A stretch of 64,000 nt of DNA, taken from assembly GCA_003439945.1 (NCBI GenBank), contig QVRM01004007.1, positions 1,731,501 through 1,795,500 on the forward strand, written 5' to 3'. A program made the translations under genes and the position numbers. This DNA comes from Dermanyssus gallinae (Eukaryota > Arthropoda > Arachnida > Mesostigmata > Dermanyssidae). Shown here one piece after another: positions 37,347 through 51,000 of this stretch. Numbering within the stretch: position 1 is the first letter of the stretch; every line of letters starts with the position of its first letter. The notes beneath the pieces were generated by a model, which saw only the letters and a program-made list of their open reading frames with translations, made no database searches and was not told the DNA's origin.

Positions 37347-40300
37347 GAGAGCTGTTGTTGTTATTTTTCTTGTGACTATTATCTTCTTTATCGAGCGAAA
37401 AGAAACAACAAAATTGAGCAAAAGTAGAAAGAACAGTAGGAAATGCCGGAACATTTCCAACCGTGCCTCTGGTTATCCCGCAGGCCAAGCAAAAACTCCG
37501 ATGAGCCAAAAAGGCGTCCCACCGTCTAGATGGGCACGATAGAAGCACGATGGGCCGGCAGGGAGGGAGCATAAAAATGAGCAACTCAACCCGCTCTGCC
37601 GCTTCTTGCCGCTGGTACCAAGAAAAGTCAACGAGCCGTCAGCGTTATGGACGGCAGCGAGCTGTACTGATGGAAAAATAGCTCATGCCTTAGCCAGCGC
37701 AAGTCGGAACGGGTTGATAACGGCGAAGCCGCTTCGGCTATCCTGCCAAATGCCACTGGCCCGTTTAGATTCACTTCTAACGCTGCTAAATGCTGGTCCT
37801 GACGCGCGAAAAAGATTGGAATACCAGCGCCGCCGCCTCCGCCGCCGCCACGACCACGGCTGGCCACGTCCTCTATTCGGTTCGATAAGAACGGAATGTA
37901 CGTTACAATCAGGGCTCCGCATTACTCTCTTTGAGCCTATCGTGCCAGGTCGACCCATCGGCCCTACTCTAAAATTAACTGCTCCTATGCGGCTCCTATG
38001 CTACGGCTGCCGGACAAACGCCGGTGCGTTCTTCGGAGCTCCAGACAGCTCCGTAGAAACACACCCTCATACTGAGTTGATTTCGTTGGTACAAGTTACG
38101 TTAAATTGCACTCCTTTTTGATTCACTCGACCAATGAACGTCCTAAGGTGTCACTGCCGATAGTGTAGTTGTCGAAAAAAACGGACCGAAAACGCGTATC
38201 TATAACTACTACGCGCAATGTTGCTGTGTGTGTGTGTGACAGAATGTGGAGGACACAGAACAGAAGAGGCAGGACCTCATATATATTGGTCACCACATCC
38301 GCCGCTTGTGTTGCTCGTTTTGCTCACAACGTCGAAGTAACGCCGGAAATGCCCGACTACCTCCCCTTCTCCGCGCTACGGGACCGAAACATGCTGAGTT
38401 TTTGTCTTCGCGTCTTCTCTACGTCTTTTCACTACGCTCATACCCGGTGTGTGTGTCTGTGTGTACGTGGGTGTCTTCCTTCATCCCCAGTCCTTCGAAC
38501 AGCCCCTTCGGAGAGCAGCGACTTTGGCTTCGCCCTCAACTGGAGTCACCGTCATCATTCCCTTTTTCGCTACCTACCCCCAGAAGCATCGGCACCATCT
38601 CTAAAAGGGGCCCTGGGCCTCACTTTGCAGCAGGCCTTGCCAGGCCGAGCGGGCGCTGGCCGTGTTTCACCAAGAGGGTCCGGGTCCGGATGCCTCGACC
38701 GCCCGCCCGCCCGCCCGCTGAATCCATCTCTATCGCTCTTCTTTTTCCTCTATTCCCGTCTCTTCCCTCCACCATCTAAACGGACACACCCACCGCTGCT
38801 ACGACTAGATACGACCCGTCCCCGGCCAGCGCTCAGGCCCGGCAGTTGCTATAGCAGAACGCACGCAGGCTTCTTGCGGGCAACAGCAAGGCGAACATGA
38901 ATTGGACCGACCAACCAAAGTGCCATCAGTTTAAGAACAGGATCAGCAGCTCAGCGCCGTGCGCTAGTAATCAATCATCTGCAGAGGCAAATGTAAAATG
39001 AATAGAACCTTATACGCATGTGTTTCGCATGTGCGCCAAGTTTGGAAACGGACACCCCCGAAACTCTCTGGCGTCCGGGCTGCCGGGCCATACTGGGCTT
39101 CAATGAGGGGGCTGATGCCAGCGAAATGTTCAAAACAGAGTCGCTGTCTGACCGGAGGCTTGTCCGGGGTGGCTTGGGTCGCCACGTAATGGATTAATGT
39201 AGTCGCTACTTCGTCGGATATGTTCTATCTGCTGCCTCGTCTTTTATCCCGCTCCAAGCTTCACGCAAACTGGTGAATAAAGGCAAAACCAGCGATGCCA
39301 CTCATTTATCTGCGCGTATAGTGAAGCCATTATTCCGTTTTTCAGTATCAAGCAAGCGTGATAACGCTAACATTTCGCCGCCTCTCTTCTTAGTGTAGGT
39401 TTGTCTAAATGACGCCACTCTAACAAACCACGGTAGAGTTGTTCGCAATAATTAAGAGCAACCTCAATGTATTTTTTTATTTAATTTGATGGTTATTAAC
39501 TCCTACACCTACTACGCTAAGATATATATATATATATATATATGCGCTTGAAACTGTTTATTTAAGCTAGCATATTATAACAATTGGTAGGTTAACGGAG
39601 AGAAGGAAGAATGCGCACATATGGATTATGTCAACAGCAGAAAACCTTGTCTTGCAATCGAGGTACGCTGTTACAAAGTGTGGCGATTGTGTGTGGGTAG
39701 GTTTATCGTCTCTCGTTTGCAGAAACCTCAATATTTTTTTTTCGTGTGCAGAAACCTCACTTACTGCCGTGTATATGACACGTGCTGGCAAGTCACAAAT
39801 TTGCGCGCTAACAGTTATAAAGCTTGAGAACGTAAAATGGTTGACGCACCATGTGATGAGTTTGGGCACGCACCCGTGAGATGAACTTCGTTACGTTGAA
39901 CGATCAATTAACTAGCAAGGAGCAAAGATAAACAGTAAAAAAAACTTGAAGCTAATTTTTAAACGAGCTACTGCTCCGGCCAACTTTCTAGACAAACTTA
40001 TGCCATGTGTAGGGGGAGCAGACGAAAGCAGCAGGCGATTTCTAGCCTTCTCGAGGGACTAGGACTGTATAGATATAGCTGCTATTTGGTTGGTTATTTT
40101 AAGCACTTTAGGATGCAAATTGCATTTAAAGATACACGCATAATTGCGCACTCCTTTCGATATGATTTCGCTTGATGGCCTGGTTGTATCCTAAGTCACT
40201 CTGAATGTTTATTATTAATATTATTTTCGTAATTTTTTATTGATATTTAGTTATTCAAAGTATCTATAACCGCGCATTTGCTTCGTTTTACGCGTTTGAG

Positions 40301-41880
40301 ACTCCCTTATATTATCTTATGTGCATTTAAAAAATAATGGATGACCAACAATTTAATTGCAGTCAAGAAATGACCAAGGCTGATCAAGTTGACTCTAACT
40401 TGCTGACCTAGCGAGTCGTCTAACTTTCGGCGTAAGTCTTCATATGGTTTAAGTTTGATTTCAATCATTATGTTTACATTATACGCATAGATGATTCATG
40501 TTATTATATTGGTAGCTTTCTCTTGGTTTACCCATACATGTTTTTTTCAATGAATATATATATATATAAATATATATATCGCATGTATTATTTTATTGGG
40601 CTTCATGCATATTTAACTTACTTTGCAATGTGTTGAAACGCTGGACTCCTTTGTACAAAAAAGTTATCAATAGTCATTACGCTGCTTGCCCAGCCTTTTA
40701 CGCGGTTGTTTATCAAGACGGTTTGGATACTTTGATGGTGCAACCGGTGATGTCGATAGCTGCGTTTGACAAGTATGTCACTCCACTTATCCTTGCCATG
40801 ATCCATTCATGGCTACCGCAATCTTGCAAATTGTCCCATTATGGCAGAAATCGGAAATTAAGAAGGAAAAGTGTAATGCCTTTCAGCTTGAGCCTTCATG
40901 AGCGATTGCTCGACAATTGATAAGTGAACTGTATCTTGATTTGCATGAAAACAATTAACGAAGTAGTTTAGACATATAAATACCAATATTATCGACATCA
41001 AAACTCGCGTTAATTAATAAATTCGTTCCGATCTTTAGAAATACATAAAGGCAGCAATTTTCTTCATAGAAAGAAGACAAAAAAGTTATTCTAAGGGTTT
41101 CTCAAATAAAAACAGGTACACTGAATAATAATAACAATAAATAAATCACATTTTAAATACTTTCATTACACTGGCGCAATACTTAAACGGCAAAATACAA
41201 CTGTGTCAACATTTTCAGCAAGATTACTGAGCTGGCTGCAACGATCTAAAATGCTTTGTGAATCCATGCCACTAAAACGAGTGATCCATGGCGTCGTCTT
41301 ACACCACCTTCGAAGCGCCTACGCTCTCCCAGCTTTGAACGCCACTCGTTTCAACATCGAAGTACCTAGATATATCACCACTATTTATCCCCTCCTGAAT
41401 ATTACAGGCACTGAGCAGTGTTTTCGCAATTAGCGTGACATCACATCGAAATATGCCCTTGACATATATGCACTCGTTGTAGCAGGATGACGTTGCTTCT
41501 GCACAAGAAAGTCCAAACGTATCTACGGAACCCGTAACTCGCCTCAAAGCTGATGCGAAAGGTTACTCTGTAAATGGTCAATAAATAAAAAAAAAACATA
41601 GATAGGCGCAACTAGGGGTAGTTGCCTCACTACCGTGTGTTGAAAGTGATATGTGACATCCGAGCGTAAAACCTGTATAAACTAAAATAGTTTTAAACTC
41701 AGACGCTTCTGTGATTGGCGACCTATTTTGTAACTCCGACTACTGCTAACTAATATGAATCATGATCTTAAAGATGGCACATTTGGGTGCAGGTATGACG
41801 AGTCGCTTCTGTCAGACCACGGTGCCACACTACCCATTTCCCAGCAAACATATTGAGGCATATTCTGAAAGAAACTGGGT

Positions 41881-42153
41881 CTAGAAGATCTCCTTAATGG
41901 ATTCCGAGCATACGGCTCTCGGCAGATATGATGTTGCGGCCTGTATAACAAAGACAAACAAAACGGACACGATTTGATACCAACGATGATTGGCCACATC
42001 GTTGCCGTAGCCTGTCGTACTAGACAGAATTGCAGGCTCGTTCTTGAGCTCGCTGCGTCTCCAATAATGGTTCTGCTTCTCAATCACATCACCAAGGGAG
42101 AGTCCTTGCGCGTCATTCATATTTGAGCTGGTGCCGCTGCAATACGCTCTGTC
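41881..42153 (-). pseudogene. innexin-like fragment (second transmembrane region), nested in scrt intron 1
   Basis: The minus-strand frame opens after TTCTTAG (acceptor-like, ending at 42154) with DRAYCSGTSS, continues QGLSLGDVI, then HRWYQIVSVLFVFVIQAATS and YLPRAVCSESIKE, and stops at 41881-41883. Innexins have, in the same order and at about the same spacing, a DxYCW block, a GxDV block, and YHKYYQWVxFxLFFQAxxFYxPRxxWKSxE at TM2. The YQ...VLF...QA...Y.PR core matches, but the hallmark YYQW is WYQI and the region after PR is diverged. No other innexin exon is visible nearby. Most likely a decayed exon or retrocopy; chance similarity is possible. Confidence 0.35.
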
Positions 42154-45100
42154 CTAAGAACGCATTTGTGCCGTGTGGTTAAATGTACTTAGAAATACAT
42201 GGTAATCCGGTCTAACGGGGCGTTTCCAGTGTGAAATAGATACATATATGAGGATCTTCACCACAAGCGGCTCAACGCTACCAACCTTAATTAGCTTTGC
42301 TTTAAGACAGAAGCAACATAAGATCACCGCGCTAGATTTGAGAGTCTATGTTGTACTGCATATCAGCTATTCAGCCCTTTTCGCTTCGAATATTTTCTTA
42401 GCTTCCGAAGGAAAATAACCTTTTTCACGCTCATCGAAATTTGTAATATAATTTCTTGTCTAGGGATCGAAAGTAGACAACATGATCCGGTCATATATCA
42501 TAATCATAACCGAGGCATACGTTTTTCAGTGGGAAGCAAATAAGATCTTAGTGCATTTATCCTAGCCAAATTGAGAGCACACACAGATAAGTGGTAGTGT
42601 AGGGACACACTTGCCTAGCTTCACTGTTAAGACGCATTACAGCAAGTTTTAACAATTAAGTTCCAGACATCATTACAACTAGCGAAAACAAGTTTTATCA
42701 AGCTAAGATGCTGCTTGCGAATGCTGCCATAGCCGCGATTAGAGGAGCATATTTTGTCCTTCGAAACAGTCTGAGTACGGATCCAGCTAGCTCGTTCAAT
42801 TTTAGGCACATCAGCATTGGCCTTAGTTTCAAATGTTTGTAGCATGGAGTGTATGTGATAGAAGTACGAACACACCTTCTTATAGCTTTGCCTATATCTA
42901 GATATCAACGACCGACGGCTTCGACGATAGCTATAGAAAAATCGAGCTCTCAATGACACAGCAGCCTTTGTAGAGTCCAAATGAGCTTCCCACCTTCGTT
43001 CTAGCGTTGCTCGCTTTAGCATGTAGCTCTCGGAACCTTTTTGCTTCTAACCGACCTCCGGTGGTAGCATTGACGAGCAGTCCGATGACGTCTCATGACC
43101 CTTACCTAAACTGCGCCTTTTCCTGCAAAGCCACGCTTACAAAAAAAATCCAAAAATGGTTCCAAACGAACTGACGTGAAAGCTGAGTGGTTTGCAGTAT
43201 AGATAATCGACAAAAACGCGCCCACGACTAGTATAGCTCAGCCATATTATTCTTAAAAAGTGGTGGTGGTGGTAACGTTCTATCGCTAAATCATTTTATT
43301 TTGTTTCGACCACGACTGATTTATTCCTCGTTATGCATCTAAAATGATCGGTTTTCGGCACGGGCAGGAGGAAGTAGCCCGACACGATATTCAATAGAAG
43401 CAACACTGCTTGCCGAGAACTTTCAATTGAAGGCCACCTATCCACTTAAATAACGGTAAGCTGACCTCATGTCGTGGCCAGATAGGCGGAAGCATTTTAA
43501 ATTGCTTAGGCGACGTTATTGGCTCTCTTCTTTTGGGCTGTTCGATGCGCTTCAATTACGTCTTTCATGTCTGTCAACTTCTTTTTCTGTACGCTAAGGT
43601 GGAAAGCGGGACCTACGGGAGCTCAGACTCTAGACTGGGTTACGATTGCAGTGACCGTAACGTTTGGTGTGGCCTGTTAGCGTCTGAAGTGAAGCCATCC
43701 CGAAGATGAGCAAGCCGGCGGCCCCTCTTGGGGAACATATTTCGCCACATAGGGTCTTTCAAAAAAAAAGCAAAAACTCAAAAGTATGGTCTAGGATGTC
43801 TAATATCAGTCAAATTTTAATTCTAAGCAGTTTATTGGGGTGGAACATTAGGCGTAACACGCGATCTCGTTGAATGTCTGTTTTTGGTGATGCGTACTAC
43901 TGGAACTATTTGCTGGATGTTTCCGTCTGTTTATTTTTAAATATTTGCGTCATAAAATGGCAAATAAATAAATATTGTGCTATAAATGTACTATAATTTA
44001 GTTCATATTTCTTAGTTCATTAAAATAATACAAGATGCATTGATAACGTCGTTTTGGCCAGTTTGCTCTCACTTACATACTGCATTGCTTATGCATAAAC
44101 TGCTAAAATATTATTGTTGATCATTCAATGAGGATCCAGCTTTATCAGATACAAAACAAGCTAAGCAGTTGGTTAGCCACATTTGATCCAACATTTTAGT
44201 GTTGTCAAACTTACCTTAGAACATACATCTCTGGTTAACAGGCACACAAGCCGAGATGTTTTATCACACAGCTTCGAGTGAAGCAAACAAGACAAATTCT
44301 GGTGCGTCAACGCCGGTATAAAGTGACAACCATCATCGTCGTGATCATAATGAACATCTAACCAACCAAACATTAGCCAGCGTTCCCCGGTGGGTCCTGA
44401 CGTAACCTACGTGACCATTTTAGGTACAAGTTAAGTCAGCGGGAGTCGGACATGATGTCAGTGTGGTAGGTAGGTAGGTATCTATCTATATCTGCGCATG
44501 TACATCGCAATAGGGGTCTTGGTCCCCCAGCACGAACACTCGATAAAACCTTTGAGTCGACGCAATGTCACTTGCTGTTTGAGCGTCGCTTCTTCTTGGC
44601 GGCGGCGGAGGCGGCGACGTCGTTGTCGTCGTCGTCGTCGTTTGACTTGAGGCCGCCGGTGTGTACGAACGCGCCAACCGATAAGCTACTGCTACTCTTC
44701 GCCGACTCACTGCTTCTACAATGCCAGTTAGCCGGTCAGCCAACTGTCTTCTCGAGGCCACTGCCAACCAACAACGTCTTCTAACACTGGAGGGATTTAC
44801 CTCTATCGTATAGCCCCCCCTCCTCGCCGCCTCCCCCCCCCTGCTTTTCCCCCTTCCCCCCTCCAGCGCCTATCTCCCCATTCATTGGAGTGTGCACTAC
44901 TCGCTTTGGTGAACTACGCTGTTTGCCAATTAGGTTTGGTTGGAGCCTTACCGTTAGATTGGGTGTTGGGCTATTCAGTGGGCTGTTCCACGGGTAGCCA
45001 CCTAGTCACGGCGTGCGTACGTACGTATGTAGGCGTTCGGTTGGCTTGCATGTGGCACTCCGACGAAGTTAAGCCGCATAACTGATTGGGTGTCGACGAC

Positions 45101-47993
45101 GTGTCTCGCATACGCAAATCAGGAGATTCAAGCGAACATGGAATGACAGAGCTTGTGCAACCATCTGGGACCAAACGAAGAACTACAACCGCCGCCGCCG
45201 CTGCCATCACCACCACCACTATTCCGCCGCTGTTGTCGTCGTCGTACCAATACGGGACCCTCGTCCTCCTCATGGGACCCGAAATCGTTCGCATTTCAGT
45301 GAAATCGTCAACGAGGAGGCATTCGAATAGGCCCTTCCTTTCATGATCGTGCTCACATCCTGATTCGGCCGTCGTGTTCGACACGAAAGCCCCGATCGAT
45401 CCTTGTGGTGCTCTCCTGCATCTTAACTTGCTCCCCGCTGAACAGAGTCACTTCAAGTACTGCTGTCGGAGTTTAAGGACGGACTGACTATTTATTATGG
45501 CTCCTGACTAGTCTATTGTAGCGCCGTCGACCGACCGAACATGTAAAGATCGTTACGAAAGAATGGAAAAGAGTTGAGCCAACAGGGCGACAGACACACA
45601 GAAGGCAGAAATAGGTCTAGGTAGGCCGGGCGGCCCGGAGGAATGGGAGTGTCGTGCGAACTACACACACATTCGTCCGACGAACCGACAGTCGAATAGC
45701 CACGCGCGCGGCCATTCGGAATTAATCAAACAAAGCCGATATTATGTGACGAGATGCACTGTCTACCTATCTATCTCTGGTTAGCCGCCTGCCGGTGTTT
45801 GTATAGTAAGCAACCACTACTGGACAGGAGCCCACCACAGGAGCCCGCCGCGTTGGTGGGCTTTGCAAGCACCACGAATGCCCCTTACTCCGCCCTGCGC
45901 TGCCTGTCTGTCTGCTTGCCTGCTTGCCTTGTTGTTGTTGCCTGCAGCTAGTATGGTGGTAGTGATGGTGGTAGTCATCGATTTCCGTTGACTTGACTAG
46001 CCAAAGTCCCGGTGCCCCGCCCGACTGACCACCCTCCTATCCTGCGACCTCAGCCCAGTCAGCCCAAAGGCAACCAACGGTTGCCGCCACCGCTGTCGGT
46101 AGCAGCCGTGGTATTGGCACAGGTCGCCATTAGCTGGCCAACACACGCACATTGTACATTGGCATCGCTCACGAACACAAACCTCGCCGCTGCCTTGTCG
46201 GCATGACGGCAACGAAGTGCACAATCATGCCCACCTCACAGCCCTCTGCCCTGCCCTGCCCTTCCCCTTTCCGCCCGTTATATCGTCAAGACAAGACAAG
46301 CGCGCATCACATATGAGCGCAACGGAGCAAACGTGCTGTATGTCGAACGTGTGCGTGGGTGGCGCCGTAACTCCCGGCTTGGTTAGAGTTGGCTGAGTGA
46401 GCCACAACAGACTGTAACGAGGCGCTGCGAGCCCTCGTACTGCACAGTTGAGGCTGGAGGTCGACGTGGCCGGACGGTGCCCTACAGTCAGCGTATATGA
46501 GCACACTTGAGATGACTTGCAGACTTCACAAAAAAACAACAAAGGTGCGAGTGAATCGTCCTCACCAATTACCCAGTATTGACTGGTTCAACAAGCACCA
46601 CCGGCGTCTTAAAGGCTAAGGTACTACGCGTGCCTCTAAAGCCGTTTAAATGGAATTTTGGTTTGTATATGTTTCGTCTTCACAAAGTATTAATTAACTG
46701 GTTGATCGGGTTCGTTCGATGATTCGGCTAGCAGGTTCTATTTGAACGTTGTACTCCTCTCTTGCCTTACATGTACTCCTAACTGATGCCTGACTATTAA
46801 AGTAAGCTAATGAGGGGACGCAAAGCTCGCATATGCTACATAGTGACTAGCAACGCTATGTCAGCGTAAGCACATTCGATATGATACAGAATGCTTACAT
46901 TATGCAACTACTTGTCAATCGGTCATTGTGCAAGTACTTGCCAATTAATTGTCATTTTTGGTACGGTATTGTTTTTGCAAAGTGTATGCGTATACGGTAG
47001 GTTCAAGTTAGACCTTAAAATACATGCGGCAGTAATAATCGTACAAATTCCGAGCATAAGCGAGGCAGAACTTGTTTTGGTCAATGACGCCTACTTGTGC
47101 TAAGAGAGCCTCTCTAGATTTCTAGCAACACTGGAACGAAAAAACTATTAGACGAGCTGCATTTTCCGATAGAGGAACGATGAGAAAATGGTATAGTGAA
47201 TCAGCAGAGATCAGAGCGCTACAGACATCTCGCTCGCAGCCGTCATATATTATACCTTAAAGGTTAGCCAGTGAGTTGATACGACATCTACCGAGAGGGT
47301 CAGGCCAGCAACCACCGTAGAATAGATCGCACGTGTAGAGAGCCTAAAAGTTACTTCAACATGTCGTGAAATAAAAATAGCAATGAATGCGGCACTAATA
47401 CGACAGTATGGACCAAACGCATGTACATTGTATGCTTTACTCGACTGTAAAGTGGTCACGCATGACAGCGTCATAATTGTCGCGGTGACAGTGGCGCCAT
47501 CATTCAGGGTCGTAATAGAACGTTCGAGCAGTGCATCATCGTTCGCGTTTAGCCGGCTCACTTGCTTGCGTGAAAGCATTTAAAGTGAGCTTGACGCGTG
47601 CCGAAATGGATTCGTACGTCCAAAACGGAACGCGGCGCGCAGTAGCACAAGTTTTAGTAGCAGAATGGCGGTGTTCAGAGCGTGACTACTTTGGCTGTTA
47701 GGACTGCTTAGGAAAAGCAGCTGCGAAAAAAAAAACTAACGCGAAAGGCGAACATCAGTATCGGATCTGCCAAGACTAGGTCAAGCAAACACCGTAATGC
47801 CACCAAGTCTATGGCTGCCACAAAGTGAAGGTAGCAGTGCAGGACTTCTTCTTTAAACAACAACCTCACGCATCCCACACTATACGCAAGTGCAGTGCTT
47901 GAACAAAAATTGCGATGTTTGTTATATATATATATATATATAATTCTAAACCAAATCTGCAAATCTCATAAAAATGTCGCTTTGAAATGGAAT
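42154..47993. other. scrt intron 1, middle part: nothing recognised
   Basis: A 131-codon minus frame at 42627-43022 is basic and Ser-rich with no family I can name. 44.5-46.5 kb is GC-rich with GTC, GCC and CAC runs and a C-rich stretch (44813-44865). 46.5-48.0 kb is AT-rich. No exon signal. Confidence 0.45.
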
Positions 47994-48075
47994 GTAGCGC
48001 GCCGGGGTCGAACACGCGGCTTTTAGTGCCAGAGTTACCGGCGATCTCTTAAGAGGCTATGACGGCACCTGCTCG
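47994..48075 (-). other. tRNA-like fragment with B box
   Basis: On the minus strand GTGTTCGACCCCG (reverse of 48003-48015) is a near-consensus B box, and CATAGCCTCTTAAGAGATCG about 35 nt before it is weakly A-box-like. No full cloverleaf is apparent. Pseudo-tRNA or a second SINE family head. Confidence 0.3.
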
Positions 48076-51000
48076 AAATGTTGAGCTATTTATTCTTCAC
48101 CATAACGCCACAGCTGCTGCCACTACATTGGTTAACGACAGACACGCTTAGCTTTACTAACAAGCGTGAAAACTTTTTAGTAGCGTTCAGGTTACGTAAG
48201 TGAGGAAGTTAAACGAAGATGCCAAAAGCCACTTTATTTACTGCGGATCAATTTTTGGTCATGCCTAGATCTGCAAGCAAAAATGATATCTTGGTGATAC
48301 TATGTCGCTTAGCCGAAATAACCAATTTCAATAGTTCTGTCTCAAAATGAAAACTAGTGGCGCCGCTGTCATCATCCTTTGTTATAAATCATCTTGATTT
48401 GTCGTTGAAAATACATATTACTTGCTATCCCTCTAGTAGATCAATTAGCACGCGTAGCCGAAAATGTCGAAGCTTATTTAAAACATCGACGGTTTGTAAC
48501 GGGAAGCGGGGGACGGTGCGGTAATGAGGACCACCATGGCAGCCTCTGATGGCCAGTGAGGTCTCGAGCTAACCAAAAGAGCTCGAGTGAGTCGAAAAGC
48601 ACTGCGAGTGACAAACTGAAAGACCTTAGCGTTTTCTTTAAGAAATTATGGTGATGTTTCCCAAGGGGGGGGGGCGGTAAAGGTCTAGACGGATGAAAGA
48701 TGCTAACGACAGCAGCTGCAGCGGCTGTAGCAACGGGGGAGATGGAGCGGCGCGGGCTCCATGATCCATTGCTCTATTCACTTAACACTTTAGTCTCAGG
48801 GGGTACAAAGCTGTCCGGCTGTCGACCTTCCTAAAAAGGCATACACACATCCACACCCCCTGGGCGCCGGCAAGACCTGCTGCTAAAGCCCCTGAGACGA
48901 CAACGGCCGCAACCTGCACGCCCCAGTCACAATGAAAGAAAAAGAAATACTGAAGGCAAGCGGAAGATAGAGAGAGAGGGGGGGCTGGCTTAGAGGTACG
49001 CCAATAGCTGCATTCCTATTTCGGTGTCATCCACAACGATGATCCTCGTAAATCTGCTAACTCATGACTCAGCAAAGGGCTGACCTGCTCGAGCATCTAA
49101 CATGCCGGTTTTTCTCGCTACCACGTTTATAATTGTGTTGTTTTCTAGGACTAACAAAATATAAGCTCATAATAGTCCGGAATTGGAAAATTACATTATA
49201 TGTTAAGCTGGTAGTTAGCTTTGACCAGGTTGAGCCAGTAAGTGACGTCGTCTTCCAGTTTAATAATTCATCGTCTGCTGTACAGAAGACGCTCCTGCTC
49301 AGCGTGGTGCTGCTCATCTGCAGGCTTCGCTTCGTCAGCTTGATGCCGGTTCGTTGTCTTGTACAGGCGTTCAGTTATAAGTGCAGGCAGGCCACGCATT
49401 ATCTTGCTCGCTTTCTTGCTGCTTCCGTACTAAGAAGTTGTGTTGTGCTAAAACGTGAAGGCGACGGCAACCAGCGGCGGCCAGGACGAACGACGAGGTG
49501 TCAGCACTTAAGCACTTAGTATGCGCAAAGCGGGCAAACTGATGATGCTTAGAAGTTAGCGCGACACCCACCGGTTTCTGGCTGGGTCAGCGACGAACAA
49601 CTGCAGGGCTGGCGGCACATGAGCCGTGAGGCTCTGAGCCAGGGCCGTCCGTTGTTCGCTTTGAACTCAATACGACGTGAGGAGTCACGCTCTGCATGCC
49701 AAAGCCCAGTGTGGAGCCCTATGCGCTCATTGTATGCCGTTCAGTATATGTACGTCACTCCTGAACCCGCCGCCGCCGCTCCTATCCGCGCAGTACGCAC
49801 CGCGCCGTTTATACCACCTGCACAGCGATAGGTATGTCAGCAAGTCGATCAGTGTACGTGTCCGACTGGTGTGATTGTGTGTGTATGCGAGTGTGCCCAC
49901 TTTGCACTTCGATGCAGTCGAAGTATTCAGCATCGAGTTTGACCAATTTGCTCAGCTCAGCCTGTGTCTGACATTTGGACGGGCCTTCCTGTCGTTGCAC
50001 GATGACTGGACCATATATAGACTGGATTCATGCAGAAACGTCCGAGACGAAATGTTGCCTAATCACGTAAAGAGTCGGTTTAGTTTACTATCTGTCGTTG
50101 AGTAATGACGGCCGGCGTAAACTAACCAATCAAATCGCAATTTGAAAGCATATGTCTGAAAGCCTAGCTGTATACATGCGTATAATATTTTGAAGATTTC
50201 GTCACACAGTTATGTATAATGGTTACAGTAATCAACATGTTGTTCTGCATGTACCAGTGAGAAGCAGAAAAGTATTTTGATAGCTGTATTGTATTTCGTA
50301 TAATTGTAGTATTACGCGATTGCTGGGGTGGTGCCTCTAACACATTTCTAGTTGTTTATACAGTTATGTGTATGTGCTGCTTATCTATAAGCATATATGT
50401 TCATATTTCATATATTTTATTATATATTTTTTATACATATTCTACATACAAAATATAAGTATGTTCTGCTTATCTCACCCGCCTCTCTCCACAAGGATGA
50501 TGTTACTATGTACCCATACAAATAAAACGCGGCAGACATAGCTTAAGGCGAGATACACGACAGATATAGCTTAGAGCGAGATGCGCGCCCTATATGTGAG
50601 CGTTGTGAGACGTTCGGATGTTTACGTCATCTGACTTGGAACCTGAGGGAAGCTAACCGGAAAGTTAGATAGACGCCACGCTCGTCTCCGATTTGATTGA
50701 CAGGAAGGAATGACACAATTTTCGAGTTACTTGTGGGGTTGGATGGATAGTAAACATAGGTAACATAGAAATCGCATGCCTCTGGCGTTTTCCTGTATAG
50801 TTGTCGTTGGCGAACTCGCCACTGCTCGGTGACGGAATCTACGTCCACAGAACCGCAGTGGCTCCCTTCCGTCGGCGGTAGCGGTGGAAAGAGAATGACG
50901 TTGTGCTGAGAGTGGGCTCGTGAGGTCGGAAAGTCCGTCCGTACGGGGAACTCGATGTGGCGGTGGCAATGTAGGGCCGTGACGCTGGCGCCGCCACAAC

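Larger units (their letters stand above)
33883..41880. other. scrt intron 1, left part: repeats then AT-rich sequence
   Basis: 33.9-36.3 kb is dense in CAG, CAT, CAA, CCA and CTAC repeats. 36.6-44.4 kb is mostly AT-rich and unique, except for a GC-rich block at 37.6-39.2 kb. Open frames of 171 codons (37606-38121) and 243 codons (38169-38900) lie in that block and show no domain. Short (TA)n tracts lie at 37209-37230, 37311-37343, 39522-39542 and 40553-40580. Confidence 0.5.

Noticed and set aside
37606..38121. 171-codon open frame in scrt intron 1
   Set aside because: No domain or homology by eye, and minus-strand frames overlap it; consistent with chance in a GC-rich block.
38169..38900. 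243-codon open frame in scrt intron 1
   Set aside because: Arg/Ser/Pro-rich translation of GC-rich sequence, with a second overlapping frame of 177 codons; no recognisable family.
42627..43022. 131-codon minus-strand frame as a gene or as a further innexin exon
   Set aside because: No innexin transmembrane or cysteine pattern and no other recognised domain.
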